Shown: piece after piece, positions 32,531 through 41,985 of the stretch
Numbering within the stretch: the first letter of the stretch is position 1
Layout of the letters: every line of letters starts with the position of its first letter
The notes under the pieces: model-generated
Database searches by the model: none
What the model saw: only the letters and a program-made list of their open reading frames with translations
Told to the model about the DNA's origin: nothing
Source: Desulfocucumis palustris
Lineage (GTDB): Bacteria; Bacillota; Desulfotomaculia; Desulfotomaculales; Desulfocucumaceae
Assembly (NCBI RefSeq): GCF_002933875.1
Contig: NZ_BFAV01000060.1
Location: 1 to 43,801 of the forward strand
DNA: 43,801 nucleotides
Direction of reading: 5' to 3'
Made by a program: the position numbers and the translations under genes

Positions 32531-34039
32531 TTGACCGAATCACTACTCAAGCCTATAGTCGAAACAAGTTACTTGAATGCGCAGAATGTCGGCCGCTACC
32601 GCTGCATTATGCGCTATTTTTATGAACAGCACCAGAAGCTGCGCTACTGGCTGAAACCGCAGGAAGTTTACGATGGGGTGGCAGCTTTCGGTTTGCTGGA
32701 GGAAGATTACACCCTGGACCAGTGTCAGAAGGATTTAAACCAGCTGGTTGAGTGGGGCAATCTGGTGCCCCGCCACGACGGAGGCCGTTCGGCCACGGTG
32801 GAGGAATACCTTCGTAAAAAATTCCGCTACCAGATGACCCCCTATGCTGTGGAAATTGAGCGCCTGGTGGCGGGACTGGAAAAAATCCGGGGTTACGGCG
32901 GTTCGCTGGAGCCGTCTTTGTTTGAGAATATAGCCGGTGACCTGGATTTGTTGGAAAGTGCCGCCGGTCAGTTTCCTCCGGGCGTGGCGGTATCGCTGTG
33001 GGAAAAAATATACGGTGACTTTATCAAGCTGACCGAGAATGCTTCCGACTATATCGCCAGTCTGCAGAGCTCCAAGGTGGAAGAGCTGATGCTCACCGAG
33101 ACATTTCTGGCCTACAAGGACTCCGTTACCCGCTATCTGCAGGATTTTATTCAGGGGCTGCAGCGCCAAGCTTACAAAATAGAGGCGGTGCTGGCCGCCA
33201 TGGACCCGGACATAGTAAATACCTTTCTGGTCAATGTGCAGCGGGATCTGGCCGCCCGACCCCTTTTGGACGACCCTGTGGACCCGGAAGAACAACTGGA
33301 ACGGCTGCGGCAGGAATGGCAGAGCATGCTGCGCTGGTTCGCGGGGCGGGAAGGGGAGAACAGCGACGTATATTTCCTGGAGCAGACCACCAAGGACACC
33401 ATTGCCCGGATAGTGCGCAACGCCTTGCGTATACAGGAAAAGCACCGCCTGGGTGTCAGCCGCAGGCGGGAACTGGATTACCTGGGCAAGTGGTTTTTCG
33501 CCCTGGATGATATCAAACAGTCCCGCCGTTTGGCGGCCCATGTTTTCGCACTGTACCGCTGCCGGCATTTCCAGGGGCTGGACGAAAGGGGTACTGATAA
33601 CGCCGATATATCCATGTGGCAGGTGGGACCCAACATCAGGGAACTGCGGTCCCGCAGCAGAAAGCGGCTCCGGGATACGGGCAGCGGTTCCATCAAGGAA
33701 CAGCGGGAGCGTCAGCAAAGGGCCAGAGAGCGTTTTCTTCTGGCGCAGCAGGAGGAGATGGCGGTGCTGCAGGCTTACCTGAAAAGGCGGGAAGTCCGGA
33801 TCTCCGATCTGGATCCGGTATCATCCAGAGAGCGTTATTATCTGCTGTACTGGATTGGCCGGTGCATGGCCAACAAATCGCGCCGGATATTAACCCCCGA
33901 GGGTATCGGGATCAGTCTGGAAATGCCGGCAGGAAGGGAAAGGGCCAGGCTGGAATGCGATGATGGGGAACTGGACATGCCCGATTATTTATTGAAATTC
34001 ACTTCCGGCATGGGAGAGCGGCATGAGCAAAACAGGTGA
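32531..34039 (+). CDS. jetA: Wadjet-type protein JetA (TIGR02677/DUF2397 branch)
   Basis: 502 residues. TTG 32531 is preferred over TTG 32522 because AAGGA at 32516-32520 then has workable spacing. Kleisin-like/winged-helix protein of the DUF2397 family: LNAQNVGRYRCIMRYFYEQH, LNQLVEWGNLVPRHDG, TVEEYLRKKFRYQMTPYAVE and a C-terminal FLLAQQEEMAVLQAYLKRRE. In Wadjet systems JetA, B and C form an SMC-like complex that recognises and, with JetD, cleaves circular plasmid DNA. First gene of a four-gene operon; overlaps jetB by 17 bp. Confidence 0.9.
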   Translation: MTESLLKPIVETSYLNAQNVGRYRCIMRYFYEQHQKLRYWLKPQEVYDGVAAFGLLEEDYTLDQCQKDLNQLVEWGNLVPRHDGGRSATVEEYLRKKFRYQMTPYAVEIERLVAGLEKIRGYGGSLEPSLFENIAGDLDLLESAAGQFPPGVAVSLWEKIYGDFIKLTENASDYIASLQSSKVEELMLTETFLAYKDSVTRYLQDFIQGLQRQAYKIEAVLAAMDPDIVNTFLVNVQRDLAARPLLDDPVDPEEQLERLRQEWQSMLRWFAGREGENSDVYFLEQTTKDTIARIVRNALRIQEKHRLGVSRRRELDYLGKWFFALDDIKQSRRLAAHVFALYRCRHFQGLDERGTDNADISMWQVGPNIRELRSRSRKRLRDTGSGSIKEQRERQQRARERFLLAQQEEMAVLQAYLKRREVRISDLDPVSSRERYYLLYWIGRCMANKSRRILTPEGIGISLEMPAGRERARLECDDGELDMPDYLLKFTSGMGERHEQNR

Positions 34040-35201
34040 GAGTGTTAAAGATATTCGCAAAAGGTGCGCTCAGGCGCTACTGAACCGCAACTGGATCACC
34101 AAGCAAGACGATCCCGAGCTTTTCGGGTATATTAGGGCGCAGTACCAGGAACTGCGAGACTGGTTCAGTGAATACTGCGGTTTTGCCTTATTGCTCAACA
34201 GGCAGTTCGCCAAGCTGGAAAAAGCGCCGGGACAGGCGCAAAACTGGATGGGCCTGGATGGTCTGTCCGAACCCCGGGATTATGCCCTTTTTACCTATTG
34301 TCTCTGGTATTTGGAGGGCAAAAACGAAATGGATCAGTTTCTGCTCACGGATATGGTGGAGGAAATCAGGGAATATCTTGCCGGCCAGGATGTTTTTCTG
34401 GATTGGACCCTGTATGCCCACCGGCTGTCCATGGCCCGGGCGCTGAAGCAGCTTAAAGCACTGGGCGCGCTGGCTGCGGTGGACGGAGACGAGTCCGATT
34501 GGGCCAGAGCGGGCCACGAACACAATGTGCTTTACGAATCTTCCTATCTGGCCCGTTATATTTTGCGCCGGTTTTCCCGGGATCTGACCACTTATGACTC
34601 CATTGCCGCATTTGAGGCGGGGACCTATCCGGACACCCCCGAGGGCCAGTTAAAAAATCGCCGCCACAACGTTTACCGGCGTTTACTGCAGGAACCTGTG
34701 GTATACGACTGGCAGTGGAGCGAAGATGAGCGCTATTACGTACGCACCCAGCGGCATACCATTCTGGAAAACCTGGCGGGCTTTGCCGGCCTGGAAGGGC
34801 AGCGTTACCTGGAGGGGCTTTTATTTTATTATCCCGAGGCTTCCGGCGAGATGTATCTTTTTCCCACCGGGCGCGGGGTTTCGGATATTTGCCTGCTTCT
34901 GGCCGGTGAATTGCGGCGCATGCTGGCCCGGGCTGAAGGGGGCTTCTATATCGAGGAAGACGGGCGAATCGGGTTGACCATGGCGGAATTGGAGGGTATT
35001 TTGCTAAGATTAAAAGAAAAACATAAATTGCTTTGGAGCATGCAGCACCGGCGGGCCCGGAGCAGCGAGCTGGCGGAGGAAGTGCTGGCCCACCTGGAAG
35101 AATGGGGACTGGCAAGCAGTGGGAAGGGCGGGCAGGTGTGGATTTATGCCGCCCTGGGGCGCTGGAACGGAGACTACGATGTATATGGTGGGGATGAGTG
35201 A
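34023..35201 (+). CDS. jetB: Wadjet-type protein JetB (TIGR02678/DUF2398)
   Basis: 392 residues, ATG 34023 inside the end of jetA. DUF2398 traits: IRKRCAQALLNRNWITKQDD, ELRDWFSEYCGFALLLNR, PRDYALFTYCLWYLEG, LKALGALAAVDGDESDWA and a winged-helix-rich C-terminus (LLRLKEKHKLLWSMQHRR). It corresponds to the KITE-like subunit of the complex. Ends TGATG with jetC, so translation is coupled. Confidence 0.9.
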   Translation: MSKTGESVKDIRKRCAQALLNRNWITKQDDPELFGYIRAQYQELRDWFSEYCGFALLLNRQFAKLEKAPGQAQNWMGLDGLSEPRDYALFTYCLWYLEGKNEMDQFLLTDMVEEIREYLAGQDVFLDWTLYAHRLSMARALKQLKALGALAAVDGDESDWARAGHEHNVLYESSYLARYILRRFSRDLTTYDSIAAFEAGTYPDTPEGQLKNRRHNVYRRLLQEPVVYDWQWSEDERYYVRTQRHTILENLAGFAGLEGQRYLEGLLFYYPEASGEMYLFPTGRGVSDICLLLAGELRRMLARAEGGFYIEEDGRIGLTMAELEGILLRLKEKHKLLWSMQHRRARSSELAEEVLAHLEEWGLASSGKGGQVWIYAALGRWNGDYDVYGGDE

Positions 35202-38200
35202 TGGCAGATCGCTGGCAGATGAACCGGGCGGGGATAATTAATTTCTGGTATTATGACGAGGCTGAATTTTATCTGGCCGGTGGCAGGCTGATTTTGCGCG
35301 GGGCCAACGGTTCGGGCAAATCGGTAACCATGCAAAGCTTTCTGCCCCTGGTGCTGGACGGGGATAAGCGGCCCTGGCGGCTGGATCCCTTTGGCTCCAA
35401 GGACCGCCGGATCGATTATTACCTGCTGCTGGAGGCCGACAGCGGTCACACCGATCGCACCGGCTACCTGTATCTGGAGTTTTACCACCCGGCGCAGGAT
35501 CGCTATCTGACCGTGGGCATTGGCCTGCGGGCCAGGAGAAACAGCCCCAATCTGGGTTTCTGGGGTTTTGTTGTCACCGACAACCGCCGGGTGGGGCGGG
35601 ATATTTTGCTTTACGAAAAAGATTACAGCCAGGGCCGGGAGGTTAAAATTCCCCTGACCCGCGCCCAGCTGGAGGAAGTTATCGGCAGCGGGGGGCAGGT
35701 GGTTACCGAGCAGGGTGAATACAAACGGCTGGTCAACAAAGTGCTGTTCGGCTACGAAAAAATTGAATCCTACCAGGAGTTGCTGGACCTTTTGATCCAA
35801 TTGCGCAGTCCCAAGCTGTCAAAGGATTTTAAGCCCACGACCATTTACGAAATATTGACCGGGGCGCTGCCAGCCCTGCAGGAAGATGAACTGCGCCCGC
35901 TTTCAGAAGTGCTGGAGGACATGGATGAAATCAATGACCGGCTCAATGAGCTGACGGTGCACCTGATGGAGGCGGAAAGGCTGCATCGGGCATACAGCAA
36001 ATATAACGAATACCTGCTTTACAATGAATCCAGGGAATTGCAGCAGCAGAAAAGGCAGCGGGACGACCGGAAACGTGAGGCCGCCCAGCGCCGGGACAAA
36101 GCCGCGGGCCTGGCCGGGGAGCTTGAGGAAAAAACCGCCGCCCGGGGAAAAGCCGGCTCTGACCTGGAACAGGTTAAAACCGAATACCAGACCCTGATTA
36201 CCAGTGAAGCGGTGGAAAAAAGAGCGGAACTAAACCGCCTGCGATCGGAGCGGGAGGATTTAAGCAGCAGCAGGGACAACTGCGGCCAACGCCTGCAATT
36301 TTGGCAGGACAAGCAGGCACAGGCCCGGGGGGAACAGAGCGCTTTAACCGGGCAGCGGGAGAGCCTGTTCGTCCGGCAAAAGGATATATTGCAGAATATG
36401 GAGGATATGGCCCGGGATGTGGATTTTGGCTACCATGATACTTATCACCGGCGCTGGGAGGGGGACGTTCCCGCCGACGGCTCCCTGTGGCCGGCCTGGG
36501 AGCGGGACGCGCGGGAGCACCAGGCTAAAATAGGCCGGGCCATCAAGCTGGCCCGGGAAGAAAGCAATTTAAAAACCCGCCGGGTTCAAGCCGAAAAAGA
36601 TGCCAGCCAGGCCAGAGAAAAAAGGGAAGCGGCAGAGGAGAATACACGCCTGGAGGAGGATAAATTTGAACAGGCCCGCCGGGATCAGGAAGAAAAAATA
36701 TTCAGCTGGCGCCGGCAGTTATTCCGCCTGACCCTGGCGGACGAGGAGCTGCACAGGATAATGCAGTCCCTGGCTTTGTTTCCCGAGCAGCCATATGAAA
36801 ATGTTGTAAGGCCCGTTATGCAGGCATACCACGCCGTCAGGGAAGCAATTACCGGGGAGCGGCTGGGGTGGCAAAACAAATTGCAGCAGCACGAGGGGGA
36901 AAAAGAAAGGCTGACCCGGGAATGGCAGCAGTGGAAGGAGCTCCGGGAGCCCGAGCCGCCCCGCGGCGCCGCCCGGGAATATTCCAGGCAGAGGCGCCCC
37001 GGTCCGGGGGCGCCCCTTTACGCCCTGTGCGAATTTAAACCGGAGTTGAGCGAGGAACAAAAGGCGGACCTGGAATCCACCCTGCAGCAGGCCGGGCTGC
37101 TGGATGCCTGGGTGTCTCCGGAGGGCATCGGTGTGCTGGGGGCCGGCGAAGAAGAAAGCTGGTTGAAGCCAGCCCCCCAAAGGCACCAGGCAACCCTGGC
37201 GGATTGCCTGGTGCCCACCCCGCCGGAAAACAGCGGCCTCACGGTGGAAATGATCGACGATATGCTGCGCACTGTATGCCTGGCGGCGGATACCGACATG
37301 CCGGGTGAAACCGTAATTGCCGGACAGGGTTGTTTTCGCCTGGGAGCGCTGTGCGGGAAGGCCGCCCTCAAAGAGCGGGCCGAGTTTATCGGAAAGGAGA
37401 CCCGGCAGCGCACCCGGTTGGCGGAGATGGCCAGGCTGGAAGGGTTGATAGCGGAAGAGGAAAAAGCCATTGCCGCCTGCCGGGAGCAATTGGAGTTGCT
37501 GAACGTCGCCGCTGCCGGGCTGGAGGAGGACATCAAAACATTTCCCGGCGGAGAGAGCCTGCAGGAGGCTCTGCGAAGCCTGGAAATAGCCCGGCTGCGC
37601 CTGGATGCCGTCCTGGAGGATGAGCAGAAAAAAAACAGCATGCTGCGGGAAGCCATCAGACAGCTGCAGGAAGCCTCCGCCCGCCTGCACGAACATATGG
37701 CGGGCTGGAACATCCCCCGCGCCGAGGGGGCGCTGGAACAAGCCGGGGAACAAATGAGTGTCTACCGGGACTACCTAGGAGAATTAAAGTCGTTCTGGAC
37801 GGAATACAGAAGCGTTCTTTCCGCCCTGGCCAGGACGGAAAGGGATCTGGCGGAGGCCGGGGAAAACCTTAAGCACGAAGAATTGGAACTGGCCGGATTG
37901 CAGGAGCGGCTTCGGACGATACAGTATAAAGTGGATGTTTTCCAGCAATTGCTGGAGGAATTGGGCATTGCCGATATTGACCGGCGGCTGCACGAACTGG
38001 AGCGGCGTCAAAAAGAACTGGAGAAGCTGATAAAACAACTGGACGAACAGGTAATCCAAACAAGAATCCAACTGGCCGTGGCGCAAAAAGAGACCGAAGA
38101 GAGCGCCCGGCAATTGGAACAGGCGGAATCCGCCCTGGAACAGCATGCTGCCCGGTGGCTGGCGGAGTGGAACAGGCGTCTGGTGGCGGACTGGGCCGGG

Positions 38201-39292
38201 GTTGTATTTGACCCGTCGGACGCTCCTGCCGTTTTTCGTACCGCAGGGCAGGTTGACCAGCGCTACCGGGAGCGTTACGCCGGTAAAGCCTATACCGAGC
38301 TTTCCGACCAGCTGCATGATGTGTTTCACAATACCCGCCAGGCCTTGCACGACTATGCCCCGGAAACGGTAACGGAAGATAACACCCACCGCCTGCTGGT
38401 GCTGTTTATCCGGGACAGGCAAAACCCTGTGCCGCCGCACCTGCTGGTGCAGGAACTAAAAGAATTGGAAGAGGAACAAAAGCACCTTTTGAGCCAGAAG
38501 GACCGGGAGTTGTATGAGCAGATTATCCTGCACAGCGTGGGTAAGGCCATACGCGATAAGATTTACCGGGCCGAAAAATGGGTGCAGCAGATGAACGGTT
38601 TGATGCAGCAGCGGGAAACTTCCAGCGGTCTGCGCCTGCATTTGAAATGGGAACCCCGGGCGGCGGCCAATGAAAGGGAATTGGATACCTCGCAACTGGT
38701 GCGGCTGTTAAAAACCGATCCCCGGCAGCTGAGGGACGAGCATATCGAGCAGATGATCGAGCACTTTCGTTCCCGCATCACCCGGGCGAAACTGGAAGCG
38801 GACCAGCGGGACACCCTGCGGCAGTGGATTTTCCGGCTGCTGGATTACCGTCAATGGTTCAAATTCACCCTGTATTACGAAAAGGGCGGACAACCCCGCC
38901 GGGAATTGACCGATGCCCGGTTCAACGTGCTCAGCGGCGGTGAAAAGGCGCTGTCCATGTATATTCCGCTTTTCGCGGCGGCAAACTCCCGGTATAACGA
39001 CTCCCGCCCGGATGCCCCCCGGATAATTTGCCTGGATGAGGCCTTTGCCGGGGTGGATGAGGAAAACATGCGGGATATGTTTGAACTATTGACCCATCTG
39101 GGATTTGATTACATGATGACCAGCCAGATATTATGGGGCTGTTACGATACCGTGCCAAAACTTTCCATATATGAAGTCTACCGTCCCCGGGATGTTGACT
39201 ACGTTACTTTGATCCGCTATTACTGGAACGGCACCCGTAGGGTGCTGCTGGACCAGGAATTGCAAGATGAAACCATGGAGCAGACCGGCTAA
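35201..39292 (+). CDS. jetC: Wadjet-type SMC-like ATPase JetC (TIGR02680)
   Basis: 1363 residues from ATG 35201 (1-bp overlap with the jetB stop). Walker A GANGSGKS at about residues 34-41; near the C-terminus FNVLSGGEKALSMYIPLFAA is the ABC signature and IICLDEAFAGVDEENM the Walker B with catalytic Glu, so ATPase function looks intact. Long coiled coils fill about 240-440 and 740-1010, with a globular hinge-like part near 580-680. It is the motor of the plasmid-restriction complex. Very long and without frameshift, which suggests recent selection. Confidence 0.93.
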   Translation: MADRWQMNRAGIINFWYYDEAEFYLAGGRLILRGANGSGKSVTMQSFLPLVLDGDKRPWRLDPFGSKDRRIDYYLLLEADSGHTDRTGYLYLEFYHPAQDRYLTVGIGLRARRNSPNLGFWGFVVTDNRRVGRDILLYEKDYSQGREVKIPLTRAQLEEVIGSGGQVVTEQGEYKRLVNKVLFGYEKIESYQELLDLLIQLRSPKLSKDFKPTTIYEILTGALPALQEDELRPLSEVLEDMDEINDRLNELTVHLMEAERLHRAYSKYNEYLLYNESRELQQQKRQRDDRKREAAQRRDKAAGLAGELEEKTAARGKAGSDLEQVKTEYQTLITSEAVEKRAELNRLRSEREDLSSSRDNCGQRLQFWQDKQAQARGEQSALTGQRESLFVRQKDILQNMEDMARDVDFGYHDTYHRRWEGDVPADGSLWPAWERDAREHQAKIGRAIKLAREESNLKTRRVQAEKDASQAREKREAAEENTRLEEDKFEQARRDQEEKIFSWRRQLFRLTLADEELHRIMQSLALFPEQPYENVVRPVMQAYHAVREAITGERLGWQNKLQQHEGEKERLTREWQQWKELREPEPPRGAAREYSRQRRPGPGAPLYALCEFKPELSEEQKADLESTLQQAGLLDAWVSPEGIGVLGAGEEESWLKPAPQRHQATLADCLVPTPPENSGLTVEMIDDMLRTVCLAADTDMPGETVIAGQGCFRLGALCGKAALKERAEFIGKETRQRTRLAEMARLEGLIAEEEKAIAACREQLELLNVAAAGLEEDIKTFPGGESLQEALRSLEIARLRLDAVLEDEQKKNSMLREAIRQLQEASARLHEHMAGWNIPRAEGALEQAGEQMSVYRDYLGELKSFWTEYRSVLSALARTERDLAEAGENLKHEELELAGLQERLRTIQYKVDVFQQLLEELGIADIDRRLHELERRQKELEKLIKQLDEQVIQTRIQLAVAQKETEESARQLEQAESALEQHAARWLAEWNRRLVADWAGVVFDPSDAPAVFRTAGQVDQRYRERYAGKAYTELSDQLHDVFHNTRQALHDYAPETVTEDNTHRLLVLFIRDRQNPVPPHLLVQELKELEEEQKHLLSQKDRELYEQIILHSVGKAIRDKIYRAEKWVQQMNGLMQQRETSSGLRLHLKWEPRAAANERELDTSQLVRLLKTDPRQLRDEHIEQMIEHFRSRITRAKLEADQRDTLRQWIFRLLDYRQWFKFTLYYEKGGQPRRELTDARFNVLSGGEKALSMYIPLFAAANSRYNDSRPDAPRIICLDEAFAGVDEENMRDMFELLTHLGFDYMMTSQILWGCYDTVPKLSIYEVYRPRDVDYVTLIRYYWNGTRRVLLDQELQDETMEQTG

Positions 39293-39336
39293 GCATCCAA
39301 CACACGCCGGCGGGGTACAAAAACGGGGGCATTTAT

Positions 39337-40638
39337 ATGAGCAGCAGTCGCAGGGAAATGCTGGAATATTTCAGCCACCATTGTTTTAAAAAACTATTTG
39401 ACGCAATCAGCAAAAAATACAGGTCCCTGGGCCGGGTGGGGGGCGCAGTGAAGTTGAACGGTTTCTCCCCGGGGGAAAGGGACGTGCTATCAGGTTTTTT
39501 GGGCCGGGACTGCCGGGAAAATGCCGTGATTTCAGTCAAGCTGCGGGAAGTGGAGGATATATTGCGGCAAAGTCGCTTTGATATTGCCCTTCCGGAGTTT
39601 CTGTCCTTATATTTCAGTTCCGAGATTTTACCCAATAAAGAGGTCGCCCTTCTGGAGGGCCGGAAATGGTTTGCGTTTTTTGCCGGGCTGCAGGAGCAGG
39701 CCCTCACCCCTGTAACCCGCGGCTGGCTGGCTGAACTGTCCGGCGGCGGAGGGGCAGGATATCGAGCTGTTTTGACCATGTACCGTCAGAATGAGCTTGA
39801 GGCCGCGGAAATACTAAAAACCTGTGTTGAAGCCATGGACCGCCTGGTGCAGTTCCAGGGCCGGCGGCAGCGGCTGCCCGTCTTTGCCGCCGGACTCACC
39901 GGCGACCCCCACGCCCTGGATGGGGACAGGCCGCTGGGCCGCCTTTTATTCTTTGGCCTGCACCATATGTACCGGCTTTCCGAGACGGAATACGGCGCGG
40001 AAAGGAGAAAGGTTCTTTTCAGCCAGGCCGGGCTGGAGGAAGATGATGTATCTTCCAACGTCATCGTGGCCGGGTTGCAGGTACGCCCCGGCGACCCCAG
40101 GGAGCCCGTGTTTACCGCCGCTGCCGCTGCCGTCAGCCCTTTGCTGCTGCCTCTGCGCTTCCTGGAACGGCCTACCATGTGGCTGCCGGCAAGGGTTTAT
40201 GTTATGGAGAACCCCGCTGTTTTCAGCGCTATTCTGGATTCTGCCGGGGATGGGTCTGATATTCCGGCTCTGGTCTGCACCAGCGGGCAACCCAGCGTGG
40301 CGGCACTGAAACTGTTGGACCAGCTTGCTGAGGCCGGGTGTACAATGTGCTACGGGGGCGATTTTGATCCCCGGGGCCTGGAGATTGGCCGGCGGCTGGC
40401 TGAAAGATACGGTGCGTCTTTTAAACCCTGGTTTTTTGACACAGCCGCTTATTTGCAGGCGCCTAAGGGTATAAGTTTAGCTCCGGAACAGGTAAAAAAA
40501 CTTGCCGGTCGGCAAGTGTCGTGGGACAGCAAGTTGGTTGAAACCATGTTGCGGGTGGGCAGGGCAGTATACCAGGAGGTTCTGGTGGAGCGGATGATTA
40601 AGGATTTCCGATACCGTTTCCCCGGAAGCCATCTTTAA
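39337..40638 (+). CDS. jetD: Wadjet-type nuclease subunit JetD (TIGR02679/DUF2399)
   Basis: 433 residues, ATG after GGGGGCATTTAT, 44 bp after jetC. N-terminal arm domain (SPGERDVLSGFLGRD, LREVEDILRQSRF) and C-terminal Toprim-like domain: VCTSGQPSVAALKLLDQLA, then CYGGDFDPRGLEIGRRLAER containing the acidic DxD pair expected for a topoisomerase VI-like nuclease. JetD makes the cut in trapped DNA. Last gene of the operon. Confidence 0.9.
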   Translation: MSSSRREMLEYFSHHCFKKLFDAISKKYRSLGRVGGAVKLNGFSPGERDVLSGFLGRDCRENAVISVKLREVEDILRQSRFDIALPEFLSLYFSSEILPNKEVALLEGRKWFAFFAGLQEQALTPVTRGWLAELSGGGGAGYRAVLTMYRQNELEAAEILKTCVEAMDRLVQFQGRRQRLPVFAAGLTGDPHALDGDRPLGRLLFFGLHHMYRLSETEYGAERRKVLFSQAGLEEDDVSSNVIVAGLQVRPGDPREPVFTAAAAAVSPLLLPLRFLERPTMWLPARVYVMENPAVFSAILDSAGDGSDIPALVCTSGQPSVAALKLLDQLAEAGCTMCYGGDFDPRGLEIGRRLAERYGASFKPWFFDTAAYLQAPKGISLAPEQVKKLAGRQVSWDSKLVETMLRVGRAVYQEVLVERMIKDFRYRFPGSHL

Positions 40639-40851
40639 TAATTTTTCGAGCGGGATAAGCAACGTTTAATGCCTTCCCACCTCTTACCATATCTCAACGG
40701 AAGCCAGCTCTCTGTTCACCGGCTTCACATCCTTGGATGAAGGCACTTCCATCAACTTTTCAACTGCTCCCGGCTCCTTGCAACAATATTTTAATCGAAA
40801 GAAACAGTTGCTATTAGATTTCACCTTTTTTAAAAATAGAATTTACTCTTC

Positions 40852-41460
40852 CTATTCCTTTAACATGATTTCAGGAATGTGCTTAGAGTTTGCAGTGACT
40901 ACATTTAAAGGTGCATTTTGGGTGGTTTGCTTGTTGATAATTGCAGTTATTTCCATTAGGCTATCCATTATTTTATTATTCAAATCAGTTTGTCCCAAGG
41001 CATATGTTAACAAATATATTATCTCTTGATTGATGCTAACCTGATCTTTTTTGGATTTATTTACTAATTTATAGTGCAAATCCTTTGGTAATCTTAATAA
41101 TATTCTCCCGGAGCATTTAGCATATGCAAAAGAGTCTCCCGGAATTGGCACATCTTCGTCGTCACATATTTTTGCATAAATCCAACCTTTTTTTGCATCC
41201 TCTAAATTAGTAATTGCCTGTTCCTTTGTTTCACCATGAGTTTTACATCCTGGTAAATCCGGGTGTTCTGCAACCCAATAATCACTATTATCATCAACGA
41301 CTTTGTGCAGTGTTATGGGATAATCAATATTTAAATACTCCACACATCTTTCATTTACCTCTTGTTCATTCTCAGGGATATCGATATATTCATCAATATT
41401 TGAGCAATTAAACATCTCTAAGTTAACTTTATCTGAATTAAAGCTCTCTTTTTTTGCCAT
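40852..41460 (-). CDS. hicB: HicB-type antitoxin, enlarged
   Basis: 202 residues, ATG after GGAGGAGAATGAATAATT, 2 bp after the hicA stop. After about 45 unusual acidic residues comes the HicB fold (YPITLHKVVDDNSDYWVAEH, DLPGCKTHGETKEQAITNLE), then a ribbon-helix-helix (GRILLRLPKDLHYKLVNKSK) that should bind the operator, and a further 50-residue helical tail. Typical HicB proteins are 80-150 residues. The antitoxin neutralises HicA and represses the operon. Base composition is more AT-rich than the neighbours. The 213 bp between it and jetD hold no gene I recognise. Confidence 0.9.
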   Translation of the reverse strand: MAKKESFNSDKVNLEMFNCSNIDEYIDIPENEQEVNERCVEYLNIDYPITLHKVVDDNSDYWVAEHPDLPGCKTHGETKEQAITNLEDAKKGWIYAKICDDEDVPIPGDSFAYAKCSGRILLRLPKDLHYKLVNKSKKDQVSINQEIIYLLTYALGQTDLNNKIMDSLMEITAIINKQTTQNAPLNVVTANSKHIPEIMLKE

Positions 41461-41462
41461 AA

Positions 41463-41723
41463 TTATTCATTCTCCTCCGGGCACATATTCAAATGGTCAA
41501 GGAGTTCTCTTATATCTTCAAGCTGATATTTCCTAATGTTTGTATCCTCCATCAATGTAATTGTTTTATAAAAGCCAGGGTATTTAAATTGCATGTGACT
41601 TCCTCCACCTTTCCTCATGCTGCATTTAATTGATTTCAAAAACCGGGCCATTTCATCAAATGTAATGTCGTTGGGAATAGGATCACGGCATAGCCGAAGG
41701 AGAAATTTCATAAATTTACTCAA
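41463..41723 (-). CDS. hicA: HicA-type mRNA interferase toxin
   Basis: 86 residues from TTG 41723 with GGAGGG 6 bp upstream. dsRBD-like fold with ITFDEMARFLKSIKCSMRK and GGGSHMQFKYPG, His43 being the catalytic residue of the GSH motif. Slightly longer than the usual 60 residues, with an N-terminal extension. HicA cleaves mRNA and stops growth when HicB is lost. Toxin-first order is normal for hicAB. Confidence 0.9.
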   Translation of the reverse strand: MSKFMKFLLRLCRDPIPNDITFDEMARFLKSIKCSMRKGGGSHMQFKYPGFYKTITLMEDTNIRKYQLEDIRELLDHLNMCPEENE

Positions 41724-41745
41724 TTAAAACCCTCCGGTTCTTATT

Positions 41746-41779
41746 ATTATATGATATTGCATACGATATCATGTGTCAA
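41746..41779 (-). promoter_or_regulatory. hicAB promoter with overlapping palindromic operator
   Basis: On the minus strand TTGACA (41779-41774), 17 bp, TATCAT (41756-41751). The inverted repeat ATGATAT-N8-ATATCAT (41751-41772) covers the spacer and -10, the expected place for autorepression by HicB or the HicAB complex. Confidence 0.6.
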
Positions 41780-41925
41780 ACCAGAGTAGAATTTTTTTAT
41801 AATTTCTGTATATCTCGGAGGAATCCTTCTCCAGACAGATTTGTTCGTTGGTAAAGTTTGGCAGGATCGCCATCCATTCTTGCATAACAATTTGTGCCGG
41901 AGCAAGATACCTGGAAGTATTGATG

Positions 41926-41967
41926 TATTACATAATGTGTAATAATATATTACATATATGGTAATAT
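41926..41967 (+). promoter_or_regulatory. Two tandem palindromes upstream of the ATPase gene
   Basis: TATTACA-TAATG-TGTAATA (41926-41944) and ATATTAC-ATATATG-GTAATAT (41947-41967) are perfect 7-bp-arm palindromes with the shared half-site TTAC/GTAA, 18-60 bp before the start codon. They look like adjacent binding sites for a dimeric repressor. No regulator gene adjoins on the + strand. Confidence 0.5.
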
Positions 41968-41985
41968 CATTTGAGGTGATTTATT

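Noticed and set aside
32735..33718. Long minus-strand frame (327 codons) inside jetA
   Set aside because: Mirror of a GC-rich coding strand; no ribosome binding site and no recognisable domain, while the + strand encodes DUF2397.
36719..37753. Long minus-strand frame (344 codons) inside jetC
   Set aside because: Same reason: antisense of the coiled-coil region, Pro/Gln/Leu-rich with no start signal.
40639..40851. Possible decayed gene between jetD and hicB (minus-strand frame ending KPVNRELASVEIW)
   Set aside because: Only about 45 codons of open frame, no start, no family recognised; not enough to call a pseudogene.
41746..41967. AT-rich palindromes considered as CRISPR or origin iterons
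   Set aside because: Only two or three different palindromes with unlike sequences and no regular spacing; promoter operators explain them better.
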